Source of the DNA: Paenibacillus massiliensis subsp. panacisoli DSM 21345
Lineage (GTDB): Bacteria; Bacillota; Bacilli; Paenibacillales; Paenibacillaceae
Assembly: GCF_000426545.1 (NCBI RefSeq)
Contig: NZ_AUFO01000019.1
Coordinates: forward strand, 1 to 64,000
Direction of reading: 5' to 3'
DNA length: 64,000 bases
Part shown: positions 18,442 to 27,007 of the stretch, piece after piece
How positions within the stretch are numbered: position 1 is the stretch's first letter
How the letters are laid out: each line of letters opens with the position of its first letter
Position numbers and translations under genes: made by a program
The notes under the pieces: model-generated
The model's database searches: none
What the model saw: the letters and a program-made list of their open reading frames with translations, nothing else
What the model was told of the DNA's origin: nothing

Positions 18442-18464
18442 TTCATGAAATTTGATTTCATGAA
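18442..18464. promoter_or_regulatory. Long palindrome upstream of the second Gfo/Idh/MocA gene
   Basis: Perfect 10-bp arms, TTCATGAAAT and its complement, separated by TTG, about 120 bp upstream of the start at 18324 and 40 bp beyond the 3' end of the gerAB-like gene. It also contains a direct repeat of TTCATGAAAT. Candidate operator for an unidentified dimeric repressor. Confidence 0.5.
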
Positions 18465-18502
18465 ATGGTCAGCAAGCAACTATGGTGAGTCGATACAGAT
18501 TC

Positions 18503-19621
18503 TTAAGGGGACAGGCGTTTGCGATCTTCTGAAGTGGATGAGCGTGTATTGCGGCGGAGCAGCATCACGATGAAGAGCAGGATAGGAAGTAGAATTTGGA
18601 ATAACGGATATACCATATCCCCCACAATAATGCCTGCATGATAAAATTCAGTAAAGTTTGCGGGCAGCATCGACATGGTAAATACAGCTATACACACAGG
18701 GAGGATCCATTTCTTATAGCTTGTACGTGTTGTATCTGAGAAACCGATGATTGCCGCAATCAGAAAGGTGGACATTCTTGTCCCCAGCCCCAGAAAGGCG
18801 GCGAGAATAAATAAAACGTCCATTCGCTCAAATACCTCAGCCAATTCAATCAATTGCACCACCTTTAGCAGTGGAAATACAACTGTAGGAGCCAATACCG
18901 GACCAAGCACAAGCAAATTGATCTGATTGATGACCAGCATGGCGAGCGATACGGTACCGTAGCTGATTAGCATCGATTTACGCAGGCTGCCGCCCTTCTT
19001 TACCATAGGAAAATACACCATGAACAGGATGGTTTGAGCAAACGGGAAGGATAGCATCTGTGGTATGGCTGCGTCCCAGGCAGGCTGTATTCCATGCTCC
19101 AGCACAGGTAGCATATACTCAAAATTCACCAAGCCTGTACCGAAAATCATAATAAGCAGGATGACATAGCTAATAAGCAGCACTGGTAGCAGCACTTGAG
19201 TTCCGAGCAAGTAGACGCGTGGCCCGTAACGAGCTGCCGTATATCCGATCCCCAAAATCATTAGCATGGGAATGACAATAGGTGTCTGATTAAGCAGCAT
19301 ATAGACTGTAATTTCTCCAATATCTCGCAGGCTGCGCGAGGATTCATAGGCAAAATATATGCAGAACATAATGGCAATGATAGAGCCTAATCCCTTGCCC
19401 ATATAGTGCTGGAACAACTCGAATAGATTCTTATTCGGTTCTCTGCGATGCATCGCAAAGTGCAGCATGAGCAGTACCAGCCCAATACATGCACCCAGAA
19501 GCATAGATAGCCAAGCGTCCTGCTTGGCTGAGCCTCCGAAGAAATAAATGGCGAGTCCACCCATTTGGAACACAATAAATGTACTGACAATCTGCGACGT
19601 CTGCACCTGCTCTCTTTTCAC
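18503..19621 (-). CDS. gerAB: Spore germination permease, GerAB family
   Basis: 372 residues from the GTG at 19621, eight nt after GGAGGA; it overlaps the 3' end of the gerAC-like gene. About ten membrane helices of the APC-type GerAB/endospore germination permease fold. In the germinant receptor this subunit binds the nutrient signal within the inner spore membrane. Third gene of an A-C-B ordered operon. The symbol marks the family, not an orthologue of B. subtilis gerAB. Confidence 0.88.
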   Translation of the reverse strand: MKREQVQTSQIVSTFIVFQMGGLAIYFFGGSAKQDAWLSMLLGACIGLVLLMLHFAMHRREPNKNLFELFQHYMGKGLGSIIAIMFCIYFAYESSRSLRDIGEITVYMLLNQTPIVIPMLMILGIGYTAARYGPRVYLLGTQVLLPVLLISYVILLIMIFGTGLVNFEYMLPVLEHGIQPAWDAAIPQMLSFPFAQTILFMVYFPMVKKGGSLRKSMLISYGTVSLAMLVINQINLLVLGPVLAPTVVFPLLKVVQLIELAEVFERMDVLFILAAFLGLGTRMSTFLIAAIIGFSDTTRTSYKKWILPVCIAVFTMSMLPANFTEFYHAGIIVGDMVYPLFQILLPILLFIVMLLRRNTRSSTSEDRKRLSP

Positions 19622-19652
19622 GAGCCTTCCTCCTTTCTCATACCGTCCTTTA

Positions 19653-20864
19653 CTAGTGAGGCAATAGCTGTTCAAAGGATTTATTCAGCAGACCCGGTCG
19701 CTTCATCTTCGCCTTAACCTGAACGTCAAGGTCCAGAGCAGCCAGTTCGTTGTCCCAATGATCGCTCAGTTGTCTCCATTTCTTGGGGTAATGCCGATGA
19801 ATTTCATCAGCGAATCCTGGCAGATCAGCCTTCAGCCTCCGACTGCCCTCCCAACTCTTGGATATCATATAGGCTACCTTCTTCTCTACTTCACGCTCAA
19901 TGGGTCTGAGACTATCTGGGCTCTTCAGGTCCAAATGGCCTCCATACTCCAATAGTTCACCCTTCAGCTCAACCATAACCTGCATCTTGAAATGATCACC
20001 AACCGGGATCGGCTTAATCCTGCTCTTTGATCGAAGTATGCGAAAGCTGGAGTACCCTCCCGCACGGGTAGACACTGGAATACTAATGGTCCCCATCTTG
20101 AATTGATTCGTAAGCCAAGCCAGACCTTGGCTCTCCTCACGACTCAGCCATCCAATCAGGCGATCTCGCTGGAAGACGCCAAGTTTGACGATTTTTGGAG
20201 CTCCAGGAGTAGAAGTCTTCTTGGATTCCTCCTCAGACTCAAGCACGGGGTCAGCTTGCTGTCCAGCCATAATCACTGGCACGCCGGCCGCGTGTGATTC
20301 TGAAGTGATTTTCTGCGCGAGCTGATACACCCTCACAGTTGGATAATCAGAATTGACCGTAGACGTCTGCCTGATGAGCTCAGTTAGTGCAATGCCAGGA
20401 TACTTTTCAGGTAATACTAGCTTCCTTATCAGGTCAGATGCTTTACCGTCAGTAAGGGCCACAATCACAGATTCACGAGAAGCATTCATTCGAAATAGCA
20501 AGTCAAGAAACTCATGAATCCCGTGTCTAGCTGCCTCTTCTCCAATAATCATGACATCTGTATGCGCAAAATATAAACGTCGGGTATTCTCTAGTGAAGT
20601 TTTCATAGATGCCTCGCGGACGGTCTTTCCTTGGGTGCTAATCACATGGACTGCTGCTCCTCCAGATGCAGCCCCTGGGCTCATCCCCCCTCCAATAACA
20701 GAGGGCACGAGCACCTGATAGGATAATTTCCAATGATCCTCCTCCCAATCCAGCCCCACCGCAATCGCCAGACCCAGCTTGTTGAGCTCATGCCGATCCC
20801 AACAGCCTGTCAACAAAGAAGTAACGAGTACAATGATCCACATCTTCATCCAATAGCGGGACAT
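19653..20864 (-). CDS. gerAC: Spore germination lipoprotein, Ger(x)C family
   Basis: 403 residues. Lipoprotein signal with lipobox LLTGC (cysteine 21), followed by the family hallmark CWDRHELNKLGLAIAVGLDW. The rest forms the three-domain GerAC fold. Anchored to the outer face of the spore inner membrane as part of the germinant receptor; diacylglycerol attachment depends on Lgt. It starts 12 bp after the gerAA-like gene. Confidence 0.88.
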   Translation of the reverse strand: MSRYWMKMWIIVLVTSLLTGCWDRHELNKLGLAIAVGLDWEEDHWKLSYQVLVPSVIGGGMSPGAASGGAAVHVISTQGKTVREASMKTSLENTRRLYFAHTDVMIIGEEAARHGIHEFLDLLFRMNASRESVIVALTDGKASDLIRKLVLPEKYPGIALTELIRQTSTVNSDYPTVRVYQLAQKITSESHAAGVPVIMAGQQADPVLESEEESKKTSTPGAPKIVKLGVFQRDRLIGWLSREESQGLAWLTNQFKMGTISIPVSTRAGGYSSFRILRSKSRIKPIPVGDHFKMQVMVELKGELLEYGGHLDLKSPDSLRPIEREVEKKVAYMISKSWEGSRRLKADLPGFADEIHRHYPKKWRQLSDHWDNELAALDLDVQVKAKMKRPGLLNKSFEQLLPH

Positions 20865-20875
20865 AGCCTGTTCAC

Positions 20876-22510
20876 CTACTTGTCATTTTTCTCGCGTTCT
20901 TGTTGTAGATCAGAACCTTGACGCACCGGATTTCGCTGACTGAGATGGACAGGACGACGATCCATTTTGGGCCAAGGCGTCCGTACGAAGACATCCTTCA
21001 TGTTCGACCATTTCAATGGAGCTATCGGTGTAAGATAAGGCACGCCGAAGGAACTGAGTGAAGCCATATGGAACAACAACGTAACTACGCCGCACAAAAT
21101 ACCAAAGATACCGAATGCCCCCGCCAGTAGCATCAGGGCGAAGCGAATCAATCGGATGGCGGCAGACATATTTACCATCGGAATGACAAAGCTGGAGATC
21201 GCCGTGAAGGAGACCACGATAACCATACCAGCGGAGATTAACCCTGCCTGTACTGCAGCTTGGCCGAGTACCAACGCACCCACGATGGAGATAGCTGATC
21301 CGACCACCCGGGGCATACGCACACCTGCTTCACGTATAATCTCAAAGGTGATCTCCATGATGAAGGCTTCAAGCAAGGCGGGAAACGGTATCCCTTCTCG
21401 TTGGGCGGTCAAGCTGAACAACAGTGGTGTTGGAATCAGCTCCTGTTGAAAGGTAGTAACGGCAATATATAAAGACGGTAATAGCAGCGTAATTACAAAG
21501 GCTAGAAAACGAACATACCGCAAGAAAGTAGCAATATCATACCGTTGGTAATAATCCTCGCTGGATTGGAAAAACTTGAAAAACGTCGCCGGAGCGAGTA
21601 AAGCATAAGGTGTCCCATCGACTAGTACAGCTACCTGCCCCTCCAGTAGGTTACCCGCGACTGCATCCGGCCGTTCCGTGTTCAGCATTGTAGGGAACGG
21701 CGTCCACATCTTGTCCTGAATAAACTCCTCAATGTATTCACTCTCCAGCACACTATCTGTATCCACCGCACGAAGGCGGTCAGTGATCGTCCGCAGAACC
21801 TCCAGATTAACGATTCCGTCTACATAAGCCAGCACGACACGAGTCTGTGTGTACTTGCCGATAATATGTTGATCGAATGTCAATTCAGGAGAGCGAATTC
21901 GATTGCGAAGAAGAGCCAGATTCGTGCTGATGCTTTCTGTAAAGCCTTCCTTCGGGCCACGTACTACCGTCTGAGTCGAGGGCTCCTCCACACCCCTTCT
22001 CGCCCCTCCTTGCACCGAGACGGCGACAGACTCATCGTCCCCCTCCAGAATGACCATCGCATTACCCATGAGAATGGAAGAGAGCAGCTCCTCACGACTC
22101 CGTACCACTGTCACATCTCCATCCGTAATGTATCTGCTCCATCGCTCTGTATGATGATCTTTATTGACCAGCTCCGACTCATGGCTGAGCAGATGGGTCA
22201 TTAGACGGCTCACCAACATTGAATCGACGAGACCTTCGATATAGCAGACCGCAATAGGGATCTCAACCCCGACATGGTTCTGAATGCTCCAGCGTCTAAT
22301 GATAAAATCCGGGCTCTCTCCGATTCGCCCACGCAAGTAGGCCAATGACTCTGACAGGGACAAGCTTATAGGAGTTGACTGTATCTGTTTCGTCTGTTCT
22401 GCTGCGTCAGCTCTGGCCCTTGAAGTAGCATCTGACCTCCGCTCCGCCTCATCTTTATGAGTTGTCTGTTGTGAGGAATTCGTTCCCTTACGCCGCCGAT
22501 CTCGAATCAT
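20876..22510 (-). CDS. gerAA: Spore germination protein, GerAA family
   Basis: 544 residues. A charged N-terminal tail, a cytosolic domain (about 60-320), then membrane helices (about 330-500) with the family block FPALLEAFIMEITFEIIREA and RMPRVVGSAISIVGALVLGQ. Oligomerises in the spore inner membrane and is thought to form the ion channel of the receptor. First gene of the operon, with GGGGAG four nt before its ATG and a sigma-G-like promoter just upstream, so it should be made in the forespore. Confidence 0.9.
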   Translation of the reverse strand: MIRDRRRKGTNSSQQTTHKDEAERRSDATSRARADAAEQTKQIQSTPISLSLSESLAYLRGRIGESPDFIIRRWSIQNHVGVEIPIAVCYIEGLVDSMLVSRLMTHLLSHESELVNKDHHTERWSRYITDGDVTVVRSREELLSSILMGNAMVILEGDDESVAVSVQGGARRGVEEPSTQTVVRGPKEGFTESISTNLALLRNRIRSPELTFDQHIIGKYTQTRVVLAYVDGIVNLEVLRTITDRLRAVDTDSVLESEYIEEFIQDKMWTPFPTMLNTERPDAVAGNLLEGQVAVLVDGTPYALLAPATFFKFFQSSEDYYQRYDIATFLRYVRFLAFVITLLLPSLYIAVTTFQQELIPTPLLFSLTAQREGIPFPALLEAFIMEITFEIIREAGVRMPRVVGSAISIVGALVLGQAAVQAGLISAGMVIVVSFTAISSFVIPMVNMSAAIRLIRFALMLLAGAFGIFGILCGVVTLLFHMASLSSFGVPYLTPIAPLKWSNMKDVFVRTPWPKMDRRPVHLSQRNPVRQGSDLQQEREKNDK

Positions 22511-22540
22511 GCTGCTCCCCCCTGCTTGCTAATTCATGGT

Positions 22541-22571
22541 TAGTATGCTGGTAAGGGTCAATTTGTATACA
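22541..22571 (-). promoter_or_regulatory. Sigma-G type promoter of the gerA operon
   Basis: On the minus strand TGTATA (22566-22571), 18 nt spacer, CATACTA (22541-22547). This matches the forespore sigma-G consensus TGHATA-N17/18-CATNNTA. It lies 30 bp upstream of the gerAA-like start codon. Confidence 0.75.
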
Positions 22572-22606
22572 AAAAAAGGTATCCCTTCCAGCTGGCCAGG
22601 ATACCT
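22571..22606 (-). terminator. Terminator after the rhodanese relic
   Basis: Minus-strand AGGTATCC (22599-22606) pairs with GGATACCT (22577-22584) and is followed by seven T. It directly abuts the sigma-G promoter of the gerA operon and insulates it. Confidence 0.75.
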
Positions 22607-22619
22607 GAATGATTTAGTT

Positions 22620-22879
22620 CTATACCTTTTCATGAGAGCGAGATAATCGTTCTGAGGCCTTTCGATCCGCTATTCCCACATAACTGACCATCGCCACTTG
22701 TTCTTCTGCCGTGACTTGTGGGAGTCTAAACCAAGAGTATAAAGGATGTTAATGGCTCCTCTGATGTGCCCGCGTTCGAAGCTTCTCGGTGCCCGGAGGT
22801 CAATGATTTTCATCCTCTCTTGGCTATTTAACGCCACCTGTAACTCGTCAAATGTGATTTCGGTGTATGAGTTCACCAC
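22620..22879 (-). pseudogene. Rhodanese-like protein, frameshifted relic
   Basis: A GTG at 22879 follows AAGGAGG by nine nt and opens a rhodanese start (MKIIDLRAPRSFERGHIRGAINI), normal up to about residue 46. That frame then ends at 22670 in unlike sequence. Another frame continues coherently (RLPQVTAEEQVAMVSYVG...) to a stop at 22620-22622, which suggests an indel near 22740. Even after joining, about 86 residues remain and the active-site loop C-R-x-G is absent. Probably a decayed gene; a small functional variant is less likely. Confidence 0.6.
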
Positions 22880-23042
22880 GAGTAAAAACCTCCTTCAATT
22901 GAACAGCGTGCATGACAACGCTAAGAGCGATTGTGTGAAAAACGTAGAGCAATTGTTAAGACCCCCTCAATAATAAAGGCTCAATGTAAACAAAGCTGAG
23001 ATTTTCAGGCTTGCAGCGAAAGCTAAGATCTCCACTACAACG

Positions 23043-23085
23043 AAAAAAAAAGACTGTCCCACAGGTGTTACGTGTGGAGACAGCC
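23043..23085 (-). terminator. Strong terminator after the HNH endonuclease gene
   Basis: Minus-strand GGCTGTCTCCACA pairs with TGTGGGACAGTC and is followed by nine T; 48 bp past the stop codon at 23133. Confidence 0.85.
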
Positions 23086-23132
23086 TTTTAATGCGAGGAT
23101 AAGTCATATGGTCGCTCAAATGTTTTTGATGT

Positions 23133-24302
23133 TTACGATTTAAATAGATTTGCTCTATGCCAGTTCATATACTCCAATTGCTCTTCAGTTAATTTTATAC
23201 TAACCCCATTGTTAATCCCCATTAATTGATAACTGCTTATATCGACAGAAGTAGATAACATAATCATGCCTTGTTCATTGAAGGAAATATATCCTCTATC
23301 AAATAGCGCATCATGATTAGGACATAATAAAAGACCATTATGTACATCCAGTCTCTCTTTATTATTTGCTACTCTCCAAGGTTTTATATGACTACCAATC
23401 AAGAACTTCTCATCAGATATAGAACATATACTACACTTTTTCTCGCGTTTCAGCAGAGATTGTTTAAACCACTGTTGTCCGATTCTAATTTTTATCAAAT
23501 GTGATTTCTCTGTATTAACTAGATCTCGGGTACTATTTTCATTAATTTGGTTTTCATTTACCAATTCATCAATGAGTTTCAACAAAGTTTCCTTATTTTC
23601 TTTATTCCATTGGCGAGTTCTGTCTGTCTTATAGTGCAACATAGTAATTTCATCTATAGTTACACTTGGATTCAATTGGTATAACATCACTAAGCCGATC
23701 TTCTTAGATTCAGTTAGTATATTTCTTCTTGCATCTTCTATTGACTCAACCTGAATAATTAGGTCTTCCTCCATTAGTACTGTCAAATATTTGAAATATT
23801 CTTTATAAGCATTAACAGGTGCAATTTTTATAGTAAGAATATAATACTTTGTATCATCACCTGATTTGTAATCTCTTGTTTTAATTTGTTGGATCAAATC
23901 ATTAGCATCAAAATGCTCTTTTTCAACGGACGTTAAATGACTCAATATTAATTCGTCGGACTTAAGTTCAGTGCTGTTAGAATCTTCTATTAATCCATAC
24001 CCATACCTGTTTAATCTATCCTTAACAATATCTAATTCATTCTCAGTGAAAAGTTTTCTATAATCTGATTTTAGGATGAGAGCTTCTACTGTTAAATCCA
24101 GCCTCTTTAACTCCCATAGTTTATTAAAGCCATCAGAGGGCTGTTTGCTATTTATAAGATTTTTCGCTACTTTTAATCCACCTTCATTAGCTAACATTTC
24201 CATAAACCGTGTTGGTGTATATCCTATTTTCTTGGCTTCAGAGTAAATACTCTTCATATCCTCAAATAGTTTTTGCTCTAAAGTGTATTTATCAGCATGC
24301 AT
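23133..24302 (-). CDS. HNH endonuclease with defence-associated N-terminal module
   Basis: 389 residues from the ATG at 24302, behind an AGGGGGAAAGAGG stretch. The C-terminus has an HNH_2-type nuclease: CSIC zinc knuckle, LIGSHIKPW with the catalytic His, then HNGLLLCPNHDALFDRGYI. The first 100 residues (EMLANEGGLKVAKNLI, WELKRLDLTVEALIL) match a module I recall as a stand-alone or fused domain in restriction and defence genes; that is recollection, not a search result. AT-rich like its island. It has its own terminator, and an upstream terminator separates it from the guaA fragment. Likely a DNA-cleaving defence or mobile-element protein. Confidence 0.75.
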   Translation of the reverse strand: MHADKYTLEQKLFEDMKSIYSEAKKIGYTPTRFMEMLANEGGLKVAKNLINSKQPSDGFNKLWELKRLDLTVEALILKSDYRKLFTENELDIVKDRLNRYGYGLIEDSNSTELKSDELILSHLTSVEKEHFDANDLIQQIKTRDYKSGDDTKYYILTIKIAPVNAYKEYFKYLTVLMEEDLIIQVESIEDARRNILTESKKIGLVMLYQLNPSVTIDEITMLHYKTDRTRQWNKENKETLLKLIDELVNENQINENSTRDLVNTEKSHLIKIRIGQQWFKQSLLKREKKCSICSISDEKFLIGSHIKPWRVANNKERLDVHNGLLLCPNHDALFDRGYISFNEQGMIMLSTSVDISSYQLMGINNGVSIKLTEEQLEYMNWHRANLFKS

Positions 24303-24402
24303 CCTCTTTCCCCCTACTCGTATAGCGATCATTAATATAATCATTTTAAGTGATATATGCTTATAAATTGACACCTCTTCTTAACAAGAAGAAGCGAATT
24401 AG

Positions 24403-24440
24403 AAAAACCTCGAAAATCTTAATTATTCAAGATTTCGAGG
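24403..24440 (-). terminator. Terminator behind the guaA fragment
   Basis: Minus-strand CCTCGAAATCTT (24429-24440) pairs with AAGATTTTCGAGG (24408-24420), loop about 8 nt, then TTTTT. It lies just past the guaA remnant and may be the original guaA terminator or one brought in with the island. Confidence 0.8.
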
Positions 24441-24455
24441 TCTGCTCTTTTTATA

Positions 24456-24641
24456 TTCCCATTCAATCGTCGCCGGTGGCTTCGACGTAATGTCGTACAC
24501 GACGCAGTTCACGTTGTCCACTTCGTTAACGATGCGCACGCTGATCTTCTCCAGCACGTCCCACGGGATGCGCGCCCAGTCGGCGGTCATGCCGTCGATG
24601 GAGGTGACAGCGCGGATGCCGACGGTGTAGGAATAGGTACG
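24456..24641 (-). pseudogene. guaA: 3' fragment of guaA (GMP synthase)
   Basis: About 62 codons read [45 protein letters not shown] and [11 protein letters not shown], the C-terminal dimerisation end of GMP synthase. The normal stop after the terminal WE is missing; the frame runs into [10 protein letters not shown] before a TAA at 24423-24425. Upstream, homology breaks abruptly at about 24641 into AT-rich DNA. The fragment is much more GC-rich than both flanks. The guaA 3' end is a known integration site for genomic islands, so this looks like an attachment-site duplicate or the scar of a deletion. Confidence 0.85.
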
Positions 24642-24968
24642 AACTTTTGAATGTAATTACTGTCAATTATCCAGTTGTTTTGTATATCAATTGTAGCGGG
24701 TAAAATGAGGAATTTCAAGTATAAAGCACAAAAAGAGAATCTCTCAAAAGCAAGACTGAGACGTTCTCTCCTTAGTATTCTTAGTAAAAATAAAAGATGA
24801 ATTAATACCAAATATAAGCCCCTACCTGAAAATTTTCAGAACTTTAACATTCTTGCCCTCCATACCAAAGACAATTAGCCAATGCGGAGGTCTGATTCAA
24901 CACATCCACTAGGCACATAACTTAATGAATTAGTTATTCACTTCAAATTATATACTTAAAAGTGTCAG
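24642..24968. other. AT-rich intergenic stretch of the island
   Basis: No gene of my own recognition in 327 bp. It holds only the terminator at 24730-24768. Short frames on both strands show no ribosome site or recognisable domain. Confidence 0.5.
24730..24768 (-). terminator. Terminator of the sce7726/beta/RES operon
   Basis: Minus-strand GAGAACGTCTCA (24757-24768) pairs with TGAGAGATTCTC (24735-24746), then TTTTT. It lies 200 bp beyond the RES gene, the first terminator-like structure after it. Confidence 0.65.
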
Positions 24969-26060
24969 TTATCTTTGAAATTCAACGTGACCATAACTTA
25001 GAGATTCAATTATTCTTTTTTCAACACGAGTACAGCTAATTATTTTAGGATCGAATAACATTAAATTATATCCGGTGGTGCTTACGGTGCTTTCAAACAC
25101 AATTCCATCGTATCCTGCCCCAATAGTTTCATTTAGACTTTTGATGAAATCTACAATAAATTGTGTGGGTAAGTAATCTAACTTACTGTCACCACTTCTT
25201 ACAGGTTTTGAAATTGCTTTATTCATTTGATTAAATGTTTCGAGATTAATTGCATATATAACAGGGTCTTGAAATTCAAATACATCTAGTTTCTTTAAAA
25301 TTCTAAAATCTACTACTTTCAAAGGCATCCTAACAGGAAATTTCCCTACATATATCGTATCCCCTTTGCTGGGTCTGATCTCAGAAATTGCTGTTGAGGT
25401 ATCGCTGGCTAGGTACAAATGGCTTATACCTTCTGAATTTGCCCGACCAGCGGTAGCAAATTCTTTTGGAGGGGCTCCCATTTTTTTTAATGATAGCTCC
25501 TCCTTATTAGAAATTCTTGCTCGAAAAAAATCGTCATCATCTAATGTTGAAGTTAGTCTTTTCAAATATTCTTCTAGCACCGTATAATTTATATGTTTTG
25601 AATGAAATCTGTTCTCATGTTTAATATATTGAACAAATTCACTCCATGATTGTCCTCTTAATACGGAATTATCATTAAGATACTGCTCATTCATCCATTC
25701 TAATACACCAACTTGATTACTTAAAAATGGTAACTTATCGGGATAATTCTTTTCCAGTAAGACATGCAAAAATTCATGAATTTTATTACTACTCAGATTA
25801 TTAAATATACTCCAATTTTTCTCGAATTCATCTTTTATACTTATTAGCTTATATTGTGAATAATTGTATGTAGATAGCTCAGATGCAAGTTTAAATATGC
25901 TAAGTATGTCGTTGAATCGTTCATCAAGACCGAAGTCTTCTAATATATTATATACATGTACTTCTGAACTGTTGCAAAAATTACAATCCCCAGTATTTTT
26001 CAAGCTCTTAATGATGCTTTTTATTTCTTCTGACAAAAAACAATTTTCACAACAATTCAT
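24969..26060 (-). CDS. RES-domain NAD+ phosphorylase-like protein with zinc-ribbon N-terminus
   Basis: 363 residues. CxxC pairs at C4/C7 and C26/C29 suggest a zinc ribbon, followed by a helical region (about 35-170) resembling the HEPN/RES N-terminal family. RES domain from about 178: FFRARI, then Arg206 in AGRANSEG, Glu227 in SEIRPS and Ser324 in FESTVS, the residues that name the family; YLPTQFIVDFIK is also typical. Characterised RES toxins (MbcT) degrade NAD+. It begins at the base after the beta-protein stop codon and is last in the operon. No Xre-type antitoxin lies beside it, so control would have to come from its two partners or from activation. Confidence 0.8.
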   Translation of the reverse strand: MNCCENCFLSEEIKSIIKSLKNTGDCNFCNSSEVHVYNILEDFGLDERFNDILSIFKLASELSTYNYSQYKLISIKDEFEKNWSIFNNLSSNKIHEFLHVLLEKNYPDKLPFLSNQVGVLEWMNEQYLNDNSVLRGQSWSEFVQYIKHENRFHSKHINYTVLEEYLKRLTSTLDDDDFFRARISNKEELSLKKMGAPPKEFATAGRANSEGISHLYLASDTSTAISEIRPSKGDTIYVGKFPVRMPLKVVDFRILKKLDVFEFQDPVIYAINLETFNQMNKAISKPVRSGDSKLDYLPTQFIVDFIKSLNETIGAGYDGIVFESTVSTTGYNLMLFDPKIISCTRVEKRIIESLSYGHVEFQR

Positions 26061-27005
26061 TTAGACCCCCTCCTCCAAAAGGTTCCCTATTAATTCCAAG
26101 TGGTGCATAATAGATAACTTTTTCAAAGTTGGTAAGCCAGGGTATGTGCCTTCTTTATAATGCTCACTGAATATCCTCATTGCTATGGTATCCATCCTTG
26201 AGTCCATTGAATAGTTAGAATACCATACAATTAATTTCTCTAATGCTTCTGAAAATTTACCCGCCGGGTCACTTGTATCCTTGTTAGAGTCTGAAACAAA
26301 ATGTGCTATTTCCAATGCGTTCTCATGGTTAGGGTACACAATATGAATTGCTACTGCGTATGGGGCAAATCCAGATTCAGTATAATCTTCTCCTACAACG
26401 GAATAATCAGAAAACCCAATATAGCCTTCCTCCCGGAAATATAAGTGTTCTTCAGAAAAAAATTCACTACCAATTTCTAAGTAATCAGCATTTCTATCTA
26501 GTTTATTATACTTATCCGCTAGACCAACTAAATTCAAGCTATTTAACTGTCTTTTAACTGCATTATCTGAAGGTATTAAATTCAAAAACGGAACAGTATT
26601 ATCAAACTTATCTTTGTAAAAAGCAACAAAGCTCTTTTTTGAATGAATAACAACAATATCATCCAATTTTACTTTTAAATCTTCAATTAACGAATTTAAT
26701 TGACTATTAGAATTTTCATTTAAGTGATGAGCTACAATAACACTTTCACTTTTTAGTATGCTTTCAAACTTTGTTTTGCTAGTTTCCAGTTGTAGTTCTC
26801 CCATTAATGAACCTACTTTAGGATTAGATATTACAATAATCTTATCCCCTACTTCTAAAAAGGCACTAACAGTAGATATTAAAGTAGAGCTTAATTTAAT
26901 CGGTTCAATAATTGGTATTATTTTACTGCTCAATCTCCCTTTACTTTTCAGTTCTCTAAGTGCTAGTAAATCATACTGTCTACCTCTGATAATTGGATAG
27001 TACAT
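26061..27005 (-). CDS. Beta-family (sce7725-type) protein
   Basis: 314 residues, starting YYPIIRGRQYDLLALRELK with KIIPIIEPIK soon after. This is the start of the phage T4 beta-protein family (PF14350, as I recall it), whose members adjoin sce7726 proteins and are also called sce7725 family. Alpha/beta composition, no membrane helix or signal. No biochemical function is known to me. It starts two bases after the sce7726-type stop codon; its ribosome site GAGGGGG is formed by the last codons of that gene, so the two are translationally coupled. Confidence 0.75.
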   Translation of the reverse strand: MYYPIIRGRQYDLLALRELKSKGRLSSKIIPIIEPIKLSSTLISTVSAFLEVGDKIIVISNPKVGSLMGELQLETSKTKFESILKSESVIVAHHLNENSNSQLNSLIEDLKVKLDDIVVIHSKKSFVAFYKDKFDNTVPFLNLIPSDNAVKRQLNSLNLVGLADKYNKLDRNADYLEIGSEFFSEEHLYFREEGYIGFSDYSVVGEDYTESGFAPYAVAIHIVYPNHENALEIAHFVSDSNKDTSDPAGKFSEALEKLIVWYSNYSMDSRMDTIAMRIFSEHYKEGTYPGLPTLKKLSIMHHLELIGNLLEEGV

Positions 27006-27007
27006 GC

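Noticed and set aside
24587..24811. 74-codon minus-strand frame across the guaA junction
   Set aside because: Its end is the guaA fragment read in the wrong frame; no ribosome site or domain.
25501..25620. HEPN ribonuclease motif R-x4-H in the RES protein
   Set aside because: The residue after Arg is Phe, not the polar residue usual in active HEPN motifs; kept only as a remark.
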